A stretch of 64,000 nt of DNA from NCBI GenBank assembly GCA_039970095.1, contig JBDVMP010000106.1, positions 1 through 64,000 of the forward strand, given 5' to 3'. Source of the DNA: JAMZMI01 sp039970095 (lineage in GTDB: Bacteria; Bacteroidota; Bacteroidia; Cytophagales; Cyclobacteriaceae). The position numbers were made by a program, and so were the translations under genes. The notes under the pieces are model-generated. The model saw only the letters and a list, made by a program, of their open reading frames with translations, ran no database searches and was not told the origin of the DNA. How positions within the stretch are numbered: the stretch's first letter is position 1; each line of letters begins with the position of its first letter. This document shows, piece by piece, positions 28,486 through 37,978 of the stretch.

Positions 28486-28534
28486 ATATGAAACCCTGAA
28501 GAACAACTCCAATAAAAAGACTGTATTAATCTAT

Positions 28535-28612
28535 ACCTAAAAGCATAGGTGCTTTCATGGCAGCTTGAGCTAAACTGCGACCCGTCCTTATAATAAGTTG
28601 ACGGGTTTTTTT
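28535..28612 (+). terminator. Terminator after the SDR gene
   Basis: A hairpin with seven-base arms (ACCCGTC at 28580-28586 and GACGGGT at 28600-28606) is followed at once by seven T. A smaller hairpin (ACCTA at 28535, TAGGT at 28546) precedes it. The first is a good intrinsic terminator for the UxaA-SDR operon. The rest of the gap (28486-28797) shows nothing further that I can support; the promoter of the next gene should lie at about 28690-28780. Confidence 0.8.
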
Positions 28613-28797
28613 ATGCCTTCGGTCTTGCGAGGCGTATTGTTTTTCATCCGTTATGATGATAGGATTTATTTGCGCGCTTTCTATGTGAATTAATTATTCT
28701 GTAACTGACGCTCGTCATAGTTCTGTGAGATAATCCTGCAAAACTTTGTCCTTCTTCCTGACAAGTCGAAACTCACTCAAAATTCAATTCAATCAAC

Positions 28798-30606
28798 ATG
28801 CAAGCAAGCAAGGCATTTCATCATTTTCACATTCCTGTTATGGGTTTGGCTTTTACCATCGATACTCCCATCAAGGTGGCTCATTTTGGCATCTCATCTG
28901 TAGTTTCTATTATTCAGGACAACCTGATCGAGAAGATGAGAAAGCACTACTATCAGAAGATCGGAGAAACATACACAGCGATAGAAGTAGGAGAAGAAGA
29001 TTATCGCGCTAAAAGAATTACAGACTATCTCAATTTAATGAACCGCATCGTTCAGCACCAAGTCGAAAAGGTTAGAGAATCTGATTTTGGCAATGAAAGT
29101 GATATAGACACCTATTTTGCGATGTTGCCGGATGATAGTCCTCTGAAGAAAACCTACTCTCAGATGAAGGAGTTGCCCCAGGGTGATGAAAAAGCAGTGT
29201 TACAATCTGCCCTGCGGAAAGAAGTGCAAGCCGGTAGTATAGATGTCAATATTATGACCAAACTGGATAAAACGGCTCGAAATTCGAACGGGGACGAGAT
29301 TCAGGATGGATCCGATGCGGTGACCGCACTACGAGGCTATGCCAAGAGCGATTTGGTAAACTCTACGGTTGTGCTATCTGCCGGAATGAATCCCCGGCTA
29401 TTTGCCTATATGGAAAAACTCGATGCATTTGATACAGATGAATCGGGTGAGTTTCGTAAAAAGATTGCCATCAAAGTGTCAGACTATAGGTCTGCATTGA
29501 TACAAGGTAAAATGTTAGCAAAACGAGGACTATGGGTAAGCGAATACCGAATAGAATCGGGTTTGAACTGTGGAGGTCATGCCTTTGCTACAGATGGATT
29601 TCTCATAGGTACCATTCTGGAAGAATTCAAGAATAAGAGAAGTGAGCTGCAGAGTGAGCTCTTTGAAATTTACAAAACCGCACTTGAAGCCAAAGGAAGA
29701 GCAGTAAGAACTCAACCTGAGTTTCTTGTCACCATGCAGGGCGGCATAGGCACTTATGAGGAAAATAAATTGCTCTCACAATACTATGAAGTGAATAGTG
29801 CCGGCTGGGGTACGCCATTTTTGTTGGTGCCGGAAGCTACTACTGTAGACGAACCAACCCTGAAATCACTTGCTTTAGCCCAGGTGAAAGATGTAAAACT
29901 CAGCCATAACTCACCGCTCGGTATTCGGTTTCATTATTTGAAAGGAACAACCGCCGAGCAGGAGAAACTGCAACGAATATTAGATGGCAAACCCGGTAGC
30001 CCTTGCACCGAGAAGTATCTGGTTTCCAATACCGAGTTTGGAGAGGAGCCGGTTTGCACAGCATCTCGCAGCTATCAAAAGAAAAAACTCGCAGCACTGG
30101 AAAATGAAAACCTGGAACCAGAGGATTACAAACTTCAGAAACAAAGAGTATTGGATAAAGAATGTCTCTGTGTAGGCCTCAGCAATGCTGCAGTACTGAA
30201 ACACGACCTGGAGCCATTCAAGAATCGCATGGCGGCCAATGTCTGCCCTGGGCCTAATATCGCTTACTTTTCAAAAATTGTCTCCCTCAAAACCATGGTT
30301 GATCATATTTATGGCAGGGCCAATATCATCCAGGGGGTGCGCCCACATATGTTTTTGAAGGAACTGTCATTATATGTTGACTATTGGAAAGAGTTGGTGG
30401 AAGACCGCAAGAAGCACTTAGACAAACGCCACCAGAGATATGTCGAGAAATTCCGAAACAATCTCTGTGATGGTATCACTTACTATCGCGGATTATCCGA
30501 TCGGCTTCAAGAAGAGTTTTCTGATATGACATCCACTATGAACAACAAGTTGGACGAATTTGAAGCAGTTTTGAATCAATGGCTAGACATAAAACCAGCC
30601 CAATAA
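28798..30606 (+). CDS. Unrecognised 602-residue protein, possibly divergent FMN TIM barrel with cysteine-rich extension
   Basis: 602 residues, no signal peptide. I do not recognise a named family. Three segments recall nitronate monooxygenase/FabK-like FMN barrels: an N-terminal HIPVMGLAFTIDTPI, a middle NCGGHAFATDG, and VTMQGGIGTYEE followed after some 25 residues by TPFLLVPEATT, which resembles the GGI and GT-F-L-x-x-x-E-A phosphate-loop region. After it, five cysteines cluster in about 90 residues (SPCTEK, PVCTAS, ECLC, NVCPGPN), a pattern that could hold an iron-sulfur cluster or zinc. The C terminus is helical and charged. The gene stands alone between terminators, so context gives no function. 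The FMN-barrel suggestion is inference only. Confidence 0.85.
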   Translation: MQASKAFHHFHIPVMGLAFTIDTPIKVAHFGISSVVSIIQDNLIEKMRKHYYQKIGETYTAIEVGEEDYRAKRITDYLNLMNRIVQHQVEKVRESDFGNESDIDTYFAMLPDDSPLKKTYSQMKELPQGDEKAVLQSALRKEVQAGSIDVNIMTKLDKTARNSNGDEIQDGSDAVTALRGYAKSDLVNSTVVLSAGMNPRLFAYMEKLDAFDTDESGEFRKKIAIKVSDYRSALIQGKMLAKRGLWVSEYRIESGLNCGGHAFATDGFLIGTILEEFKNKRSELQSELFEIYKTALEAKGRAVRTQPEFLVTMQGGIGTYEENKLLSQYYEVNSAGWGTPFLLVPEATTVDEPTLKSLALAQVKDVKLSHNSPLGIRFHYLKGTTAEQEKLQRILDGKPGSPCTEKYLVSNTEFGEEPVCTASRSYQKKKLAALENENLEPEDYKLQKQRVLDKECLCVGLSNAAVLKHDLEPFKNRMAANVCPGPNIAYFSKIVSLKTMVDHIYGRANIIQGVRPHMFLKELSLYVDYWKELVEDRKKHLDKRHQRYVEKFRNNLCDGITYYRGLSDRLQEEFSDMTSTMNNKLDEFEAVLNQWLDIKPAQ

Positions 30607-30878
30607 ATTATGCTCTATTCCAGGAGTTGAAGCACGCATGCACATTAATTGACTGCCTGAGAAGAAAGTTTTCAGGTGGTCAATAGGGTGTTGCTTCAAG
30701 TCGAATATCCACATGTTAGGTCACCCCATTGACATTTACTCTTTAAACAAGGGTGATCACTTCTGCATTGTCAAAGAAATCATCCTTTTAGCGAACATTA
30801 TTCGGGTTAAAGACATTTACATAAAATAACCATGAAATAACTCAGGTCAAAACATGAAAAATCCTTAGGATATAGGGT
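30607..30878 (+). other. Intergenic region between the 602-residue gene and gapA
   Basis: Mostly featureless. A 12-bp imperfect hairpin with two G-U pairs (30649-30660 with 30672-30683) lies about 45 bases after the upstream stop but lacks a T-run. The gapA promoter starts at the right edge. Confidence 0.5.
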
Positions 30879-30908
30879 TTGTTTCTGATTGTGAGAGTTA
30901 TAAATTTG
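30878..30908 (+). promoter_or_regulatory. Bacteroidetes-type promoter of gapA
   Basis: TTTG at 30878-30881 (-33 element) and TAAATTTG at 30901-30908 (-7 element, consensus TAnnTTTG) are separated by 19 bases, the spacing expected for the primary sigma factor of Bacteroidota. The -7 box ends 35 bases before the gapA ATG, leaving a short AT-rich leader. This is the clearest promoter in the window. Confidence 0.75.
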
Positions 30909-30943
30909 CATTCAATTTTTATTCGTTTAAAACAATTACCATC

Positions 30944-31948
30944 ATGTCAAAAGTAAAAATCGGGATTAATGGATTCGGAAGAATCGGACGCCTTGTTTTC
31001 AGAGTAGCTGCCGAAAGTCCAAATATTGAAGTTGTAGGTATCAACGATCTTATCAACGTTGATTATATGGCTTATATGCTAAAATATGACTCTACACACG
31101 GTCAGTTCAAAGGAGATGTGGAAGTGAAAGACGGCAAGCTTGTCGTAAACGGAAACGAGATCCGTGTAACTGCCGAAAGAAATCCTGCAGACTTGAAGTG
31201 GGGTGATATCGGAGCAGAGTACATCGTAGAATCAACTGGTCTTTTCCTTACAAAAGAATCAGCACAAGGTCACATCGACGCTGGTGCTAAGAAAGTTGTG
31301 ATGTCTGCGCCATCCAAAGATGACACTCCAATGTTCGTAATGGGAGTGAATCAGGATAAATATACTTCTGACATGGTGTTCGTTTCTAATGCTTCTTGTA
31401 CTACCAACTGCCTTGCGCCGGTAGCAAAAGTATTGAATGATAAATTCGGTATCGAAAGTGGTCTGATGACTACAGTGCATGCCACTACAGCCACGCAGAA
31501 AACCGTTGATGGTCCTTCTATGAAAGACTGGAGAGGTGGACGTGGTGCAGGTCAAAACATCATTCCTTCATCTACAGGTGCAGCAAAAGCTGTAGGTAAA
31601 GTTATCCCTGAGTTGAATGGAAAACTTACAGGTATGGCATTCAGAGTTCCTACGCCAGATGTTTCTTGCGTTGACTTGACTGTGAACCTTAAGAAAGAAA
31701 CCACTTATGAGGAAATCTGTGCAGCAATGAAATCTGCATCTGAAAACGAATTGAAAGGTGTGCTAGGTTACACAGAAGATGCAGTAGTTTCTAATGACTT
31801 CATCGGTGACGCCAGAACTTCAATCTTCGACGCAGGTGCTGGTATCCAGTTGACTCCTACATTCGTAAAGATTGTTTCTTGGTATGACAATGAGTGGGGT
31901 TACTCTTCTAAAGTAGTAGAGCTACTTGAGTTCATCTCATCTAAATAA
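30944..31948 (+). CDS. gapA: Glyceraldehyde-3-phosphate dehydrogenase, type I
   Basis: 334 residues, full length. The N-terminal Rossmann motif INGFGRIGRLVF, the active-site SNASCTTNCLAP with the catalytic cysteine, the TVHATTATQKTVDGPS stretch and the C-terminal WYDNEWGYS are all intact. It oxidises glyceraldehyde 3-phosphate with NAD and phosphate in glycolysis. Dihydroxyacetone phosphate from rhamnose breakdown would enter the pathway just above this step. The gene is monocistronic, with its own promoter and a strong terminator. Codon choice looks more restricted than in the neighbours (for example repeated use of AAA and GAA), as expected for a highly expressed gene (visual impression only). 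Confidence 0.98.
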   Translation: MSKVKIGINGFGRIGRLVFRVAAESPNIEVVGINDLINVDYMAYMLKYDSTHGQFKGDVEVKDGKLVVNGNEIRVTAERNPADLKWGDIGAEYIVESTGLFLTKESAQGHIDAGAKKVVMSAPSKDDTPMFVMGVNQDKYTSDMVFVSNASCTTNCLAPVAKVLNDKFGIESGLMTTVHATTATQKTVDGPSMKDWRGGRGAGQNIIPSSTGAAKAVGKVIPELNGKLTGMAFRVPTPDVSCVDLTVNLKKETTYEEICAAMKSASENELKGVLGYTEDAVVSNDFIGDARTSIFDAGAGIQLTPTFVKIVSWYDNEWGYSSKVVELLEFISSK

Positions 31949-31967
31949 GATTTTAAAATCTACATTG

Positions 31968-31996
31968 AAAAGGCTTCCATTTGGAAGCCTTTTTTG
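31968..31996 (+). terminator. Intrinsic terminator of gapA
   Basis: Eleven-base arms (31968-31978 and 31983-31993) close on an ATTT loop, and the T-run extends through 31995. It begins 19 bases after the gapA stop. The symmetric A and T flanks would also allow it to act on the opposite strand, but there the repeat element lies between it and the convergent gene at 32240. Confidence 0.9.
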
Positions 31997-32014
31997 TTTT
32001 CCACACCCTTCTAC

Positions 32015-32220
32015 ACCGTCCTTGTGAGCGGAGTAAAACGAAGCGTAACAATCTCATCATGGCTACCTCGGATGGGCTTATGGAGAGGATGATGTCTCAT
32101 CTAATCATGAGATTCTCTCACCTTCGTTCCTCAGGGTTCGGAATGACGGAAGGTAGGGGGAGTGCCTCAGGGTTCGGAATGACGGAAATAAAGGGGAGTG
32201 CCTCAGGTTCGGAATGACGT
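32015..32220 (+). repeat. Dispersed repeat, copy A, with a triplicated 3' end
   Basis: It opens with ACCGTCCTTGTGAGCG and first closes with TTCGGAATGACGG at about 32149. The two ends are imperfect inverted repeats of each other (GTC-TT-x-x-GA against its complement). Two further copies of the right end (GTGCCTCAGG.. GGAATGACG) follow in tandem up to 32220. The interior matches copies B and D nearly base for base, including an ATGG-CTACC segment and the palindromic CTCATCTAATCATGAG. It sits in a 3'-to-3' gap between two convergent genes, a usual place for REP or MITE-like elements. The short open frame across it is not a gene. Confidence 0.8.
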
Positions 32221-32239
32221 TTACTATACCGTCACTGCT

Positions 32240-33346
32240 TCAATAGCCGAACAGCTCTGTGATTCTACCCTCATCTTCAGTATGTTCAAACTCGGCTTTT
32301 AAAGCCAGACATTCAAAAGAAAAAGTTTCTGAATCAAATGAGTTGGAAATCCCGCTACCCACGTAGTAGGGTGTGTGCTGGTGAGAATGCGTTTTCAGGA
32401 TCAGGTCTATTTCTTCCTTGATCTTATTTGAAAACTCAGAGGCATCCTTCAGGATTATTTTTATGGTGTGTGAGTCAAGCAACTTAAAGATGCCTTGATA
32501 TGAAATAGCCGAAACAACAATAGTTGCTCTGCCTGTTTTGCTCAACTCCAAATCACCTTTGAGTATCTGGTCGGCTCGTTTGAGGTGAAGTGAATACTTT
32601 CCAGAATACTTTACGATCATTTTGAAATCGCTGTTTAAGTCATCAAGGTTGTTTGGCGTGAAAGTATCGGCAACCATCACCTTCTCACTTAAATAGTAAA
32701 CTATGCGCGGATCTATTTCGCCCTTCAGCCTGTTTTCCAGCATGCTCTCAGAGTCCATTTTTTCCAGTACAACATTTCCAGCAACGGGAAACCCATCTCT
32801 TTTCACAGTACTATATCCTCCCATCAGAATTGGGCGGCCGTGCTTTTCCGTTCCAGAAAAGAGGCAAATCAGTTTTTTTACAGGTGTTGCGTCCCCTTTC
32901 TTCTCAGCCTGAATGAAGGTGTAGTTTTCGACAACCTCATAAGTGCCTTCCCAGTATTCATTCATCGGGTATTCTATGGTTACTTTTTTCTTGTTGGTAA
33001 TTTGTATGATCGCTCTGCCCACTGTCTCTCTGGCAAAGGCATAGTAATACATGATGTAAACCATTTTTTGCACGGGCTGTTTCTGAGGGTTTACAATACC
33101 TATATGGGTGATTATATTTCTGGTTTCATCATAGGCCAGGTTGTATTGACTCAAAAGAATTTCTACCAGCTCGGCACGTGTTTTCTTCTCAATGATGGTC
33201 TGGGGGTATTTTTCGAAGTTTTTGGCTTTGCTCAGAGAGGTGTAGTTCAATTGGCTTTCGACTTCCGATTGCGTGATTTTTTCTGATTTAAGAAATATCA
33301 ATATGCGCTCTATGAGCTCCGCTAAGCTTTTCCCCGTATTGTCCAT
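32240..33346 (-). CDS. Unrecognised protein divergent from susC
   Basis: 368 residues, no signal peptide. The first 75 or so residues are helical (LIERILIFLKSEKITQSEVE and a following TSLSKAKNF) and could be a helix-turn-helix. The rest is a mixed alpha/beta part with LICLFSGTEKHGRP and GGYSTVKRDGFPVAGN as the most distinctive stretches. I know no named family for it. It reads away from the susC-susD operon across a 169-base shared upstream region that holds several AT-rich repeats. A role as regulator of that operon is possible but only by position. There is no visible enzyme motif. It faces the gapA terminator and repeat copy A. Confidence 0.75.
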   Translation of the reverse strand: MDNTGKSLAELIERILIFLKSEKITQSEVESQLNYTSLSKAKNFEKYPQTIIEKKTRAELVEILLSQYNLAYDETRNIITHIGIVNPQKQPVQKMVYIMYYYAFARETVGRAIIQITNKKKVTIEYPMNEYWEGTYEVVENYTFIQAEKKGDATPVKKLICLFSGTEKHGRPILMGGYSTVKRDGFPVAGNVVLEKMDSESMLENRLKGEIDPRIVYYLSEKVMVADTFTPNNLDDLNSDFKMIVKYSGKYSLHLKRADQILKGDLELSKTGRATIVVSAISYQGIFKLLDSHTIKIILKDASEFSNKIKEEIDLILKTHSHQHTPYYVGSGISNSFDSETFSFECLALKAEFEHTEDEGRITELFGY

Positions 33347-33361
33347 GGAATAAATTTAGAT

Positions 33362-33498
33362 AGAAAATTTCAGAAAATTTCTTAAAGAAAATTCTTCTGA
33401 TCTCTCTGAGGGTTGATTCAGTTCACTTTTTCTTAACATTGGAATAATTAGTGAAATGAAGAATAATCTTCTGTAGTTCACTTGTTTTCTTTAACAAT
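33362..33498 (+). promoter_or_regulatory. Repeated motifs in the divergent susC upstream region
   Basis: Three AGAAAATT-type repeats lie close together at 33362-33396 (AGAAAATTTC twice, then AGAAAATTCT). A longer direct repeat begins AGTTCACTT at 33420 and again at 33475, both continuing into a C/T-rich stretch and TTAACA. The offset of 55 bases and the position just before susC suggest regulator or sigma-factor sites. No standard TAnnTTTG promoter was found here. Confidence 0.45.
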
Positions 33499-33515
33499 CA
33501 ATAATAAAAGGGTCT

Positions 33516-36458
33516 ATGAAAAGAATTTTTACACTATTTCTCGCCTTGCTTTTCTTTATGAGCAGACATGCCTATTCACAGGGAGATGTGACGGGAACTG
33601 TCACTGACATTGAAGGTGAAACACTTCCGGGTGTCACAGTTCTTGTGAAAAATACCACCAATGGAGTGGTCACAGATTTGGACGGAAAGTACAAGCTTAA
33701 AGTACAGACGTCTGATGTTCTTGTATTCTCATCAGTTGGATTTAAGGTTGTTGAAGTTCCGGTCGATGGCAGATCGGTTATCGATATCCAATTGACCGAC
33801 GAAGTACTTGGTCTGGATGAAGTGGTGGTGATAGCCTATGGAGAAACACAGAAACGTGAGTTTACAGGTTCATTGGCGACAGTTGGAGCTAAAGACTTAG
33901 AACAAACACCACAAACAAGTCCTATTCAGATGATACAGGGGCGTGCTGCCGGTGTATTGGTGGAAGATGATAGCGGGGCACCCGGATCTGTCGGTTCTAT
34001 TTTGATTAGAGGAGCTGGGAGTTATGGAGATAATGGGCCTTTATACGTTATTGATGGTATTCCTACCAGCAATTTCCAGGCCTTCAACCCTAATGATATA
34101 GCTTCTATATCAGTTTTGAAAGATGCGGCTGCAACGAGTATTTATGGATCCAGAGCGTCGAATGGAGTGGTTCTCATTACCACCAAGAAGGGTAAGGCTG
34201 GCAAAACCAAAATTACTTTTAATGCGCAATCTGGATTTTCAGATCTTGAAAATCCAAACAACTTCAGATTGATGAATGCCTCAGAGTACACAGATTATTA
34301 TCGTGAGGCCTTTTCCAATGCGGGACTTGATTCTGAGCTGCTAATGCCGGCAAACTCCGACAGTTTGAATACCAACTGGTTGGATGGAGTACTGAGAAAT
34401 GGGAAAACACAACTTTATGAGGTGACAGCATCGGGTGGGTCTGATAAGGCTACACACTATATGTCGGCGAGTTATTTCAAACAACAAGGAATTGTGATCG
34501 GAACGGACTATGAGAGATATACCGGCCGTTTAAATCTCAACCTTTCTCCTGCAGATCAGCTGAACGTACAGTTTGCTGTTTTGGGGTCGTTTGCTAAAAA
34601 TGATTTACAATTTGCAGATGGTGGACGTAGCGGTATTTATTCGGGATCATTCAATGTGGCACCTACTGCCAGCCCTTTTGCTACGGCGGCAACACCTTTA
34701 AACCTGAATGGCCTGGGGTATAATTTTGATCTACCAAGTAATGCAGGGCACAACCCTTTGGCCGCTGAGGCTTTAAATACTCGCGAACGCCAAACTTACC
34801 GCGCACTTCCAACAGCAAAAGTCACAGTGGAGCCAATCGAAAACTTGGTTTTAACATCGTCTGCTTCGGTTGATCTTGCGGTATCGAAGGAAAATGCTTA
34901 CCAGTCTAAATATTATTACGCAGAGAGTGACAATGGATTGGGTGAATCTATTACAGACTATGAAGTGTCCACTAATGTGAACTTCACAGCAAAGTATGAT
35001 TTCTCTATTGGATCTGATCATGTGATTACTCCTATGGTTGGTACGGAGCGCTACCGAAAGTCATACGAATCACAATCATCAGAATCCAGTGAGTTTGGTT
35101 TTGATGGGATACCAGGTGTAGGTGCTGGTTCTATACTTAGAGATATCAGTTCTGACTATACTGCCCATACTTTGGTGTCTGTTTTTTCGAGAGTGAACTA
35201 TACGTTTCAGGATAAGCTATTTCTTGATTTTTCTTATAGAGTAGATGGTTCTTCGCGATTTGGTCCGGAAAACAGATGGGGTAATTTTTATAGTGTAGGT
35301 GCTGGTTTTGACCTTTCGGAAGAATCGTTTGTTAAAGCCATCGATGCGATCTCATTTTTGAGAGTGCGTGGAAGTTATGGTATTCAGGGTAACTATCAGA
35401 TCGGGGATTATCAATGGAGAAAAACTTATAACTCAAATGGGGCTTTCATAGTGCCAGGAGGAGGAAACCCGGGAGCACAACCTGAAAGTCCTGGAAACGA
35501 ATCCCTACAATGGGAGGAAAGTGTGTCGTCTAACCTGGGCTTAGATTTTGGACTATTCAAAAACAGAGTTTCTGGAACGTTGGAGTATTATAGCCGTGGT
35601 TCGGATGCACTACTTGGAGCACGCGAAATCTCAAGAACTTCAGGTTTTGCAAGTTTTGTTGACAACATCGGTGATATCAGAAACTCAGGAATGGAGATAA
35701 GCCTGAGTACAGTCAACATTCAGAAAAATGACTTCACATGGTCGACAGATTTCAATATCACTTTCAACAAAAGTGAAATCATCAAGCTGAATGCAGATAG
35801 CGATACTACGTCCACTACCACTACCGCAAATATCAAAGGGCAGCCTTTCGAGCAGTGGTTTTTGCCGCAATATGCCGGTGTAGATCCAGCTACAGGCCAG
35901 CCGCTTTATAGGGATGCTGCCGGAGAACTGACGCTCGACGAAAACGAAGCTCAAAGAAAGGTAAGTGGTAATTCTGCCTTGAACCCTGATTTCTACGGAG
36001 GTCTTACAAACACCTTGCAGTACAAAGGATTTACTCTGTCTGCAATGTTCTATTTCAAATATGGATTCAAGGTCTATAATGACCTGAAGCAGCAGCTGTC
36101 TGTACCTGGCAGAAACAACAACACCGCGGCTAATCTGGCCAGATGGCAACAGCCGGGGGATATAACAGATGTTCCTAAAGTTGATTTCAACGATCAGAGC
36201 TCAGCACAATTCAACTCTACAAGATGGTTGGAAGATGGTTCATTTATTCGATTGAGAAATGTTAGCCTTTCATATTTGGTGCCTTCAGAGTATTCGCAGC
36301 GAGTGGGACTGTCAAACCTGACACTGAGCATACGCGCAGTGAACCTTTTGACTTTCACCGAATACTCAGGGTTTGATCCCAATGTAGGAAGTGTCAATGA
36401 GGATGATGATTATCCTGTAAACAGAACAATAACATTTGGTCTTTCTGCTTCATTTTAA
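33516..36458 (+). CDS. susC-like: SusC/RagA family TonB-linked outer membrane transporter
   Basis: 980 residues. Signal peptide about 1-22. A carboxypeptidase-regulatory-like domain (about 25-105, GTVTDIEGETLPGVTV) leads into the linker EVVVIAYGETQKREFTGS. The plug follows with the SusC hallmarks LYVIDGIPTSNF and SISVLKDAAATSIYGSRASNG. The 22-stranded barrel ends in an aromatic residue (LSASF). With its SusD partner 12 bases downstream it imports oligomeric nutrients, sugars or peptides, using TonB energy. No glycoside hydrolase or lyase is in the same operon; the next operon handles amino acids, so a peptide-type substrate is possible. No extra N-terminal STN domain, so an ECF/anti-sigma loop is unlikely. 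Confidence 0.95.
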   Translation: MKRIFTLFLALLFFMSRHAYSQGDVTGTVTDIEGETLPGVTVLVKNTTNGVVTDLDGKYKLKVQTSDVLVFSSVGFKVVEVPVDGRSVIDIQLTDEVLGLDEVVVIAYGETQKREFTGSLATVGAKDLEQTPQTSPIQMIQGRAAGVLVEDDSGAPGSVGSILIRGAGSYGDNGPLYVIDGIPTSNFQAFNPNDIASISVLKDAAATSIYGSRASNGVVLITTKKGKAGKTKITFNAQSGFSDLENPNNFRLMNASEYTDYYREAFSNAGLDSELLMPANSDSLNTNWLDGVLRNGKTQLYEVTASGGSDKATHYMSASYFKQQGIVIGTDYERYTGRLNLNLSPADQLNVQFAVLGSFAKNDLQFADGGRSGIYSGSFNVAPTASPFATAATPLNLNGLGYNFDLPSNAGHNPLAAEALNTRERQTYRALPTAKVTVEPIENLVLTSSASVDLAVSKENAYQSKYYYAESDNGLGESITDYEVSTNVNFTAKYDFSIGSDHVITPMVGTERYRKSYESQSSESSEFGFDGIPGVGAGSILRDISSDYTAHTLVSVFSRVNYTFQDKLFLDFSYRVDGSSRFGPENRWGNFYSVGAGFDLSEESFVKAIDAISFLRVRGSYGIQGNYQIGDYQWRKTYNSNGAFIVPGGGNPGAQPESPGNESLQWEESVSSNLGLDFGLFKNRVSGTLEYYSRGSDALLGAREISRTSGFASFVDNIGDIRNSGMEISLSTVNIQKNDFTWSTDFNITFNKSEIIKLNADSDTTSTTTTANIKGQPFEQWFLPQYAGVDPATGQPLYRDAAGELTLDENEAQRKVSGNSALNPDFYGGLTNTLQYKGFTLSAMFYFKYGFKVYNDLKQQLSVPGRNNNTAANLARWQQPGDITDVPKVDFNDQSSAQFNSTRWLEDGSFIRLRNVSLSYLVPSEYSQRVGLSNLTLSIRAVNLLTFTEYSGFDPNVGSVNEDDDYPVNRTITFGLSASF

Positions 36459-36470
36459 ATACGAACTGAC

Positions 36471-37949
36471 ATGAAATTAAAATACACCACGATATATACC
36501 ATTTTCATCTTATCGGTTTTTAGCTGTGATGATTTTTTGGATGAAGTGCCACAAACGCTTGTGGTACCCGAAGTAGCACTCGCTACGGAAGCGGATATTG
36601 TTACTGCACTTCATGGTGCATACTCAATACTCAACGATGACGGCTTTGCTATGGAACACAATGTGATAGCCGATGCTGCCACCGACAATGGGAAGGTGCC
36701 TTCAGATGTAGAATCGGCAGGTACCTCCAGCGATAGAATTCCTTATGCATATTCTCTGGATCTGAATGATCAGTTTACAGCCAATGAGCTGTGGAGAGAG
36801 GCATATCAGTCTATTGCTGCGGTAAACAATATTTTGGATAGACTTGATGAAGTTGAATTCGGAGTTGAATTTGAAGATAGAGTTAAAGCTGAATGTCTTT
36901 CTATCAGGGCTCTACTTCATTTTTCACTGATTGAGGTATTTGCTCAGGATTACAATTACACATCTGATCAAAGCCACCTTGCTGTGCCATATATCAAAAA
37001 GAGTACGCCTGGTGCGGCTGTGAGTAGAAATACCATGGCTGAAGTTTACACCGAACTTTTTGCTGATGTCAATGAGGCGCTTCCTTTGTTTCAATCCTCA
37101 GGTGATGTGCTCACCATGCAGGGTTATCGTTCAGGGGGATCTATCTATTTTATGAACTATTATGCCGCATTGGGGCTGAGAGCAAGATTGCATTTTTATA
37201 GCACTGATTATCCGAGTGCCCTTAATGATGCCAATGAAATTCTCAGTGGGCCATTTACGCTGGAGCCTACATACACAGTCAGTCAGTATGATAACGATGG
37301 TGAAGTGGGCGACTTTGTAGATCAGTGGTACGGTCTGGCACCAATACTTGGAGGAGAGGCCATTTTTCAATTGGATGTTGATTCAGACGATGGAAACTTT
37401 GCCAACCGATCTTTGATTGATATTTACACTGCCAACAATGGAAATGCTGCTCACGCCGTTTCACAAGATCTCATTGATTTGTATGAGGTAGGAGATGCCA
37501 GACTAGCGTGGTACCTCGATGAAGCCGCTACTCCAGCCACCGATTTGCACGTGTTTAAATACCCTGGAGGTCTCGGTATCAATGCCGATGCACATCACTT
37601 CCCTGTGATGAGACTCACAGAGTTTGCGCTTATGGCTGCAGAGTGTGAAGTGTTAACTGCAGGCGATGAGGGTAGAGCTTTGACGCTTGTAAACCAAATT
37701 ACCTCAAGGGCAGGAGCTTCTGCAATTGCCTCTTCCGGAACTCAACTTCAAGAGGATATCATTACCGAGAGAAGAAAGGAACTGGCGTTTGAAGGTCACA
37801 GACTTTACGATTTGAAGAGGTTGCAGAGAGGATTCACCAGAAACGATTGCTTGCTGAGCAATGGAAACTGCACGGTCTCATATCCTAGTGATCTGTATGC
37901 ATGGCCTATTCCACAGTATGAAACTGCGGCTAATCCAGCTATTAAATAA
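36471..37949 (+). CDS. susD-like: SusD/RagB family nutrient-binding lipoprotein
   Basis: 492 residues. A lipoprotein signal ends FSCDDF at about residue 19, and the typical mature start FLDEVPQ follows. The N-terminal helices and TPR-like part (ALHGAYSILNDDGFA, LRALLHF-type motif seen here as SIRALLHFSLIEVFAQD) and the C-terminal SusD signature ITERRKELAFEGHRLYDLKR are complete. It forms the surface lid of the SusC transporter and binds the incoming substrate. The final 12 residues give the usual PIPQYE-type end. Substrate cannot be read from sequence. Confidence 0.95.
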   Translation: MKLKYTTIYTIFILSVFSCDDFLDEVPQTLVVPEVALATEADIVTALHGAYSILNDDGFAMEHNVIADAATDNGKVPSDVESAGTSSDRIPYAYSLDLNDQFTANELWREAYQSIAAVNNILDRLDEVEFGVEFEDRVKAECLSIRALLHFSLIEVFAQDYNYTSDQSHLAVPYIKKSTPGAAVSRNTMAEVYTELFADVNEALPLFQSSGDVLTMQGYRSGGSIYFMNYYAALGLRARLHFYSTDYPSALNDANEILSGPFTLEPTYTVSQYDNDGEVGDFVDQWYGLAPILGGEAIFQLDVDSDDGNFANRSLIDIYTANNGNAAHAVSQDLIDLYEVGDARLAWYLDEAATPATDLHVFKYPGGLGINADAHHFPVMRLTEFALMAAECEVLTAGDEGRALTLVNQITSRAGASAIASSGTQLQEDIITERRKELAFEGHRLYDLKRLQRGFTRNDCLLSNGNCTVSYPSDLYAWPIPQYETAANPAIK

Positions 37950-37978
37950 ACCGAGGTTCAATCAAAAATTCTAAGTAG

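Noticed and set aside
31981..32217. 78-codon frame after gapA, and similar frames at 46649-46852 and 47168-47437
   Set aside because: They run through the dispersed repeat copies and the terminator; repeated translation patterns come from the repeat itself.
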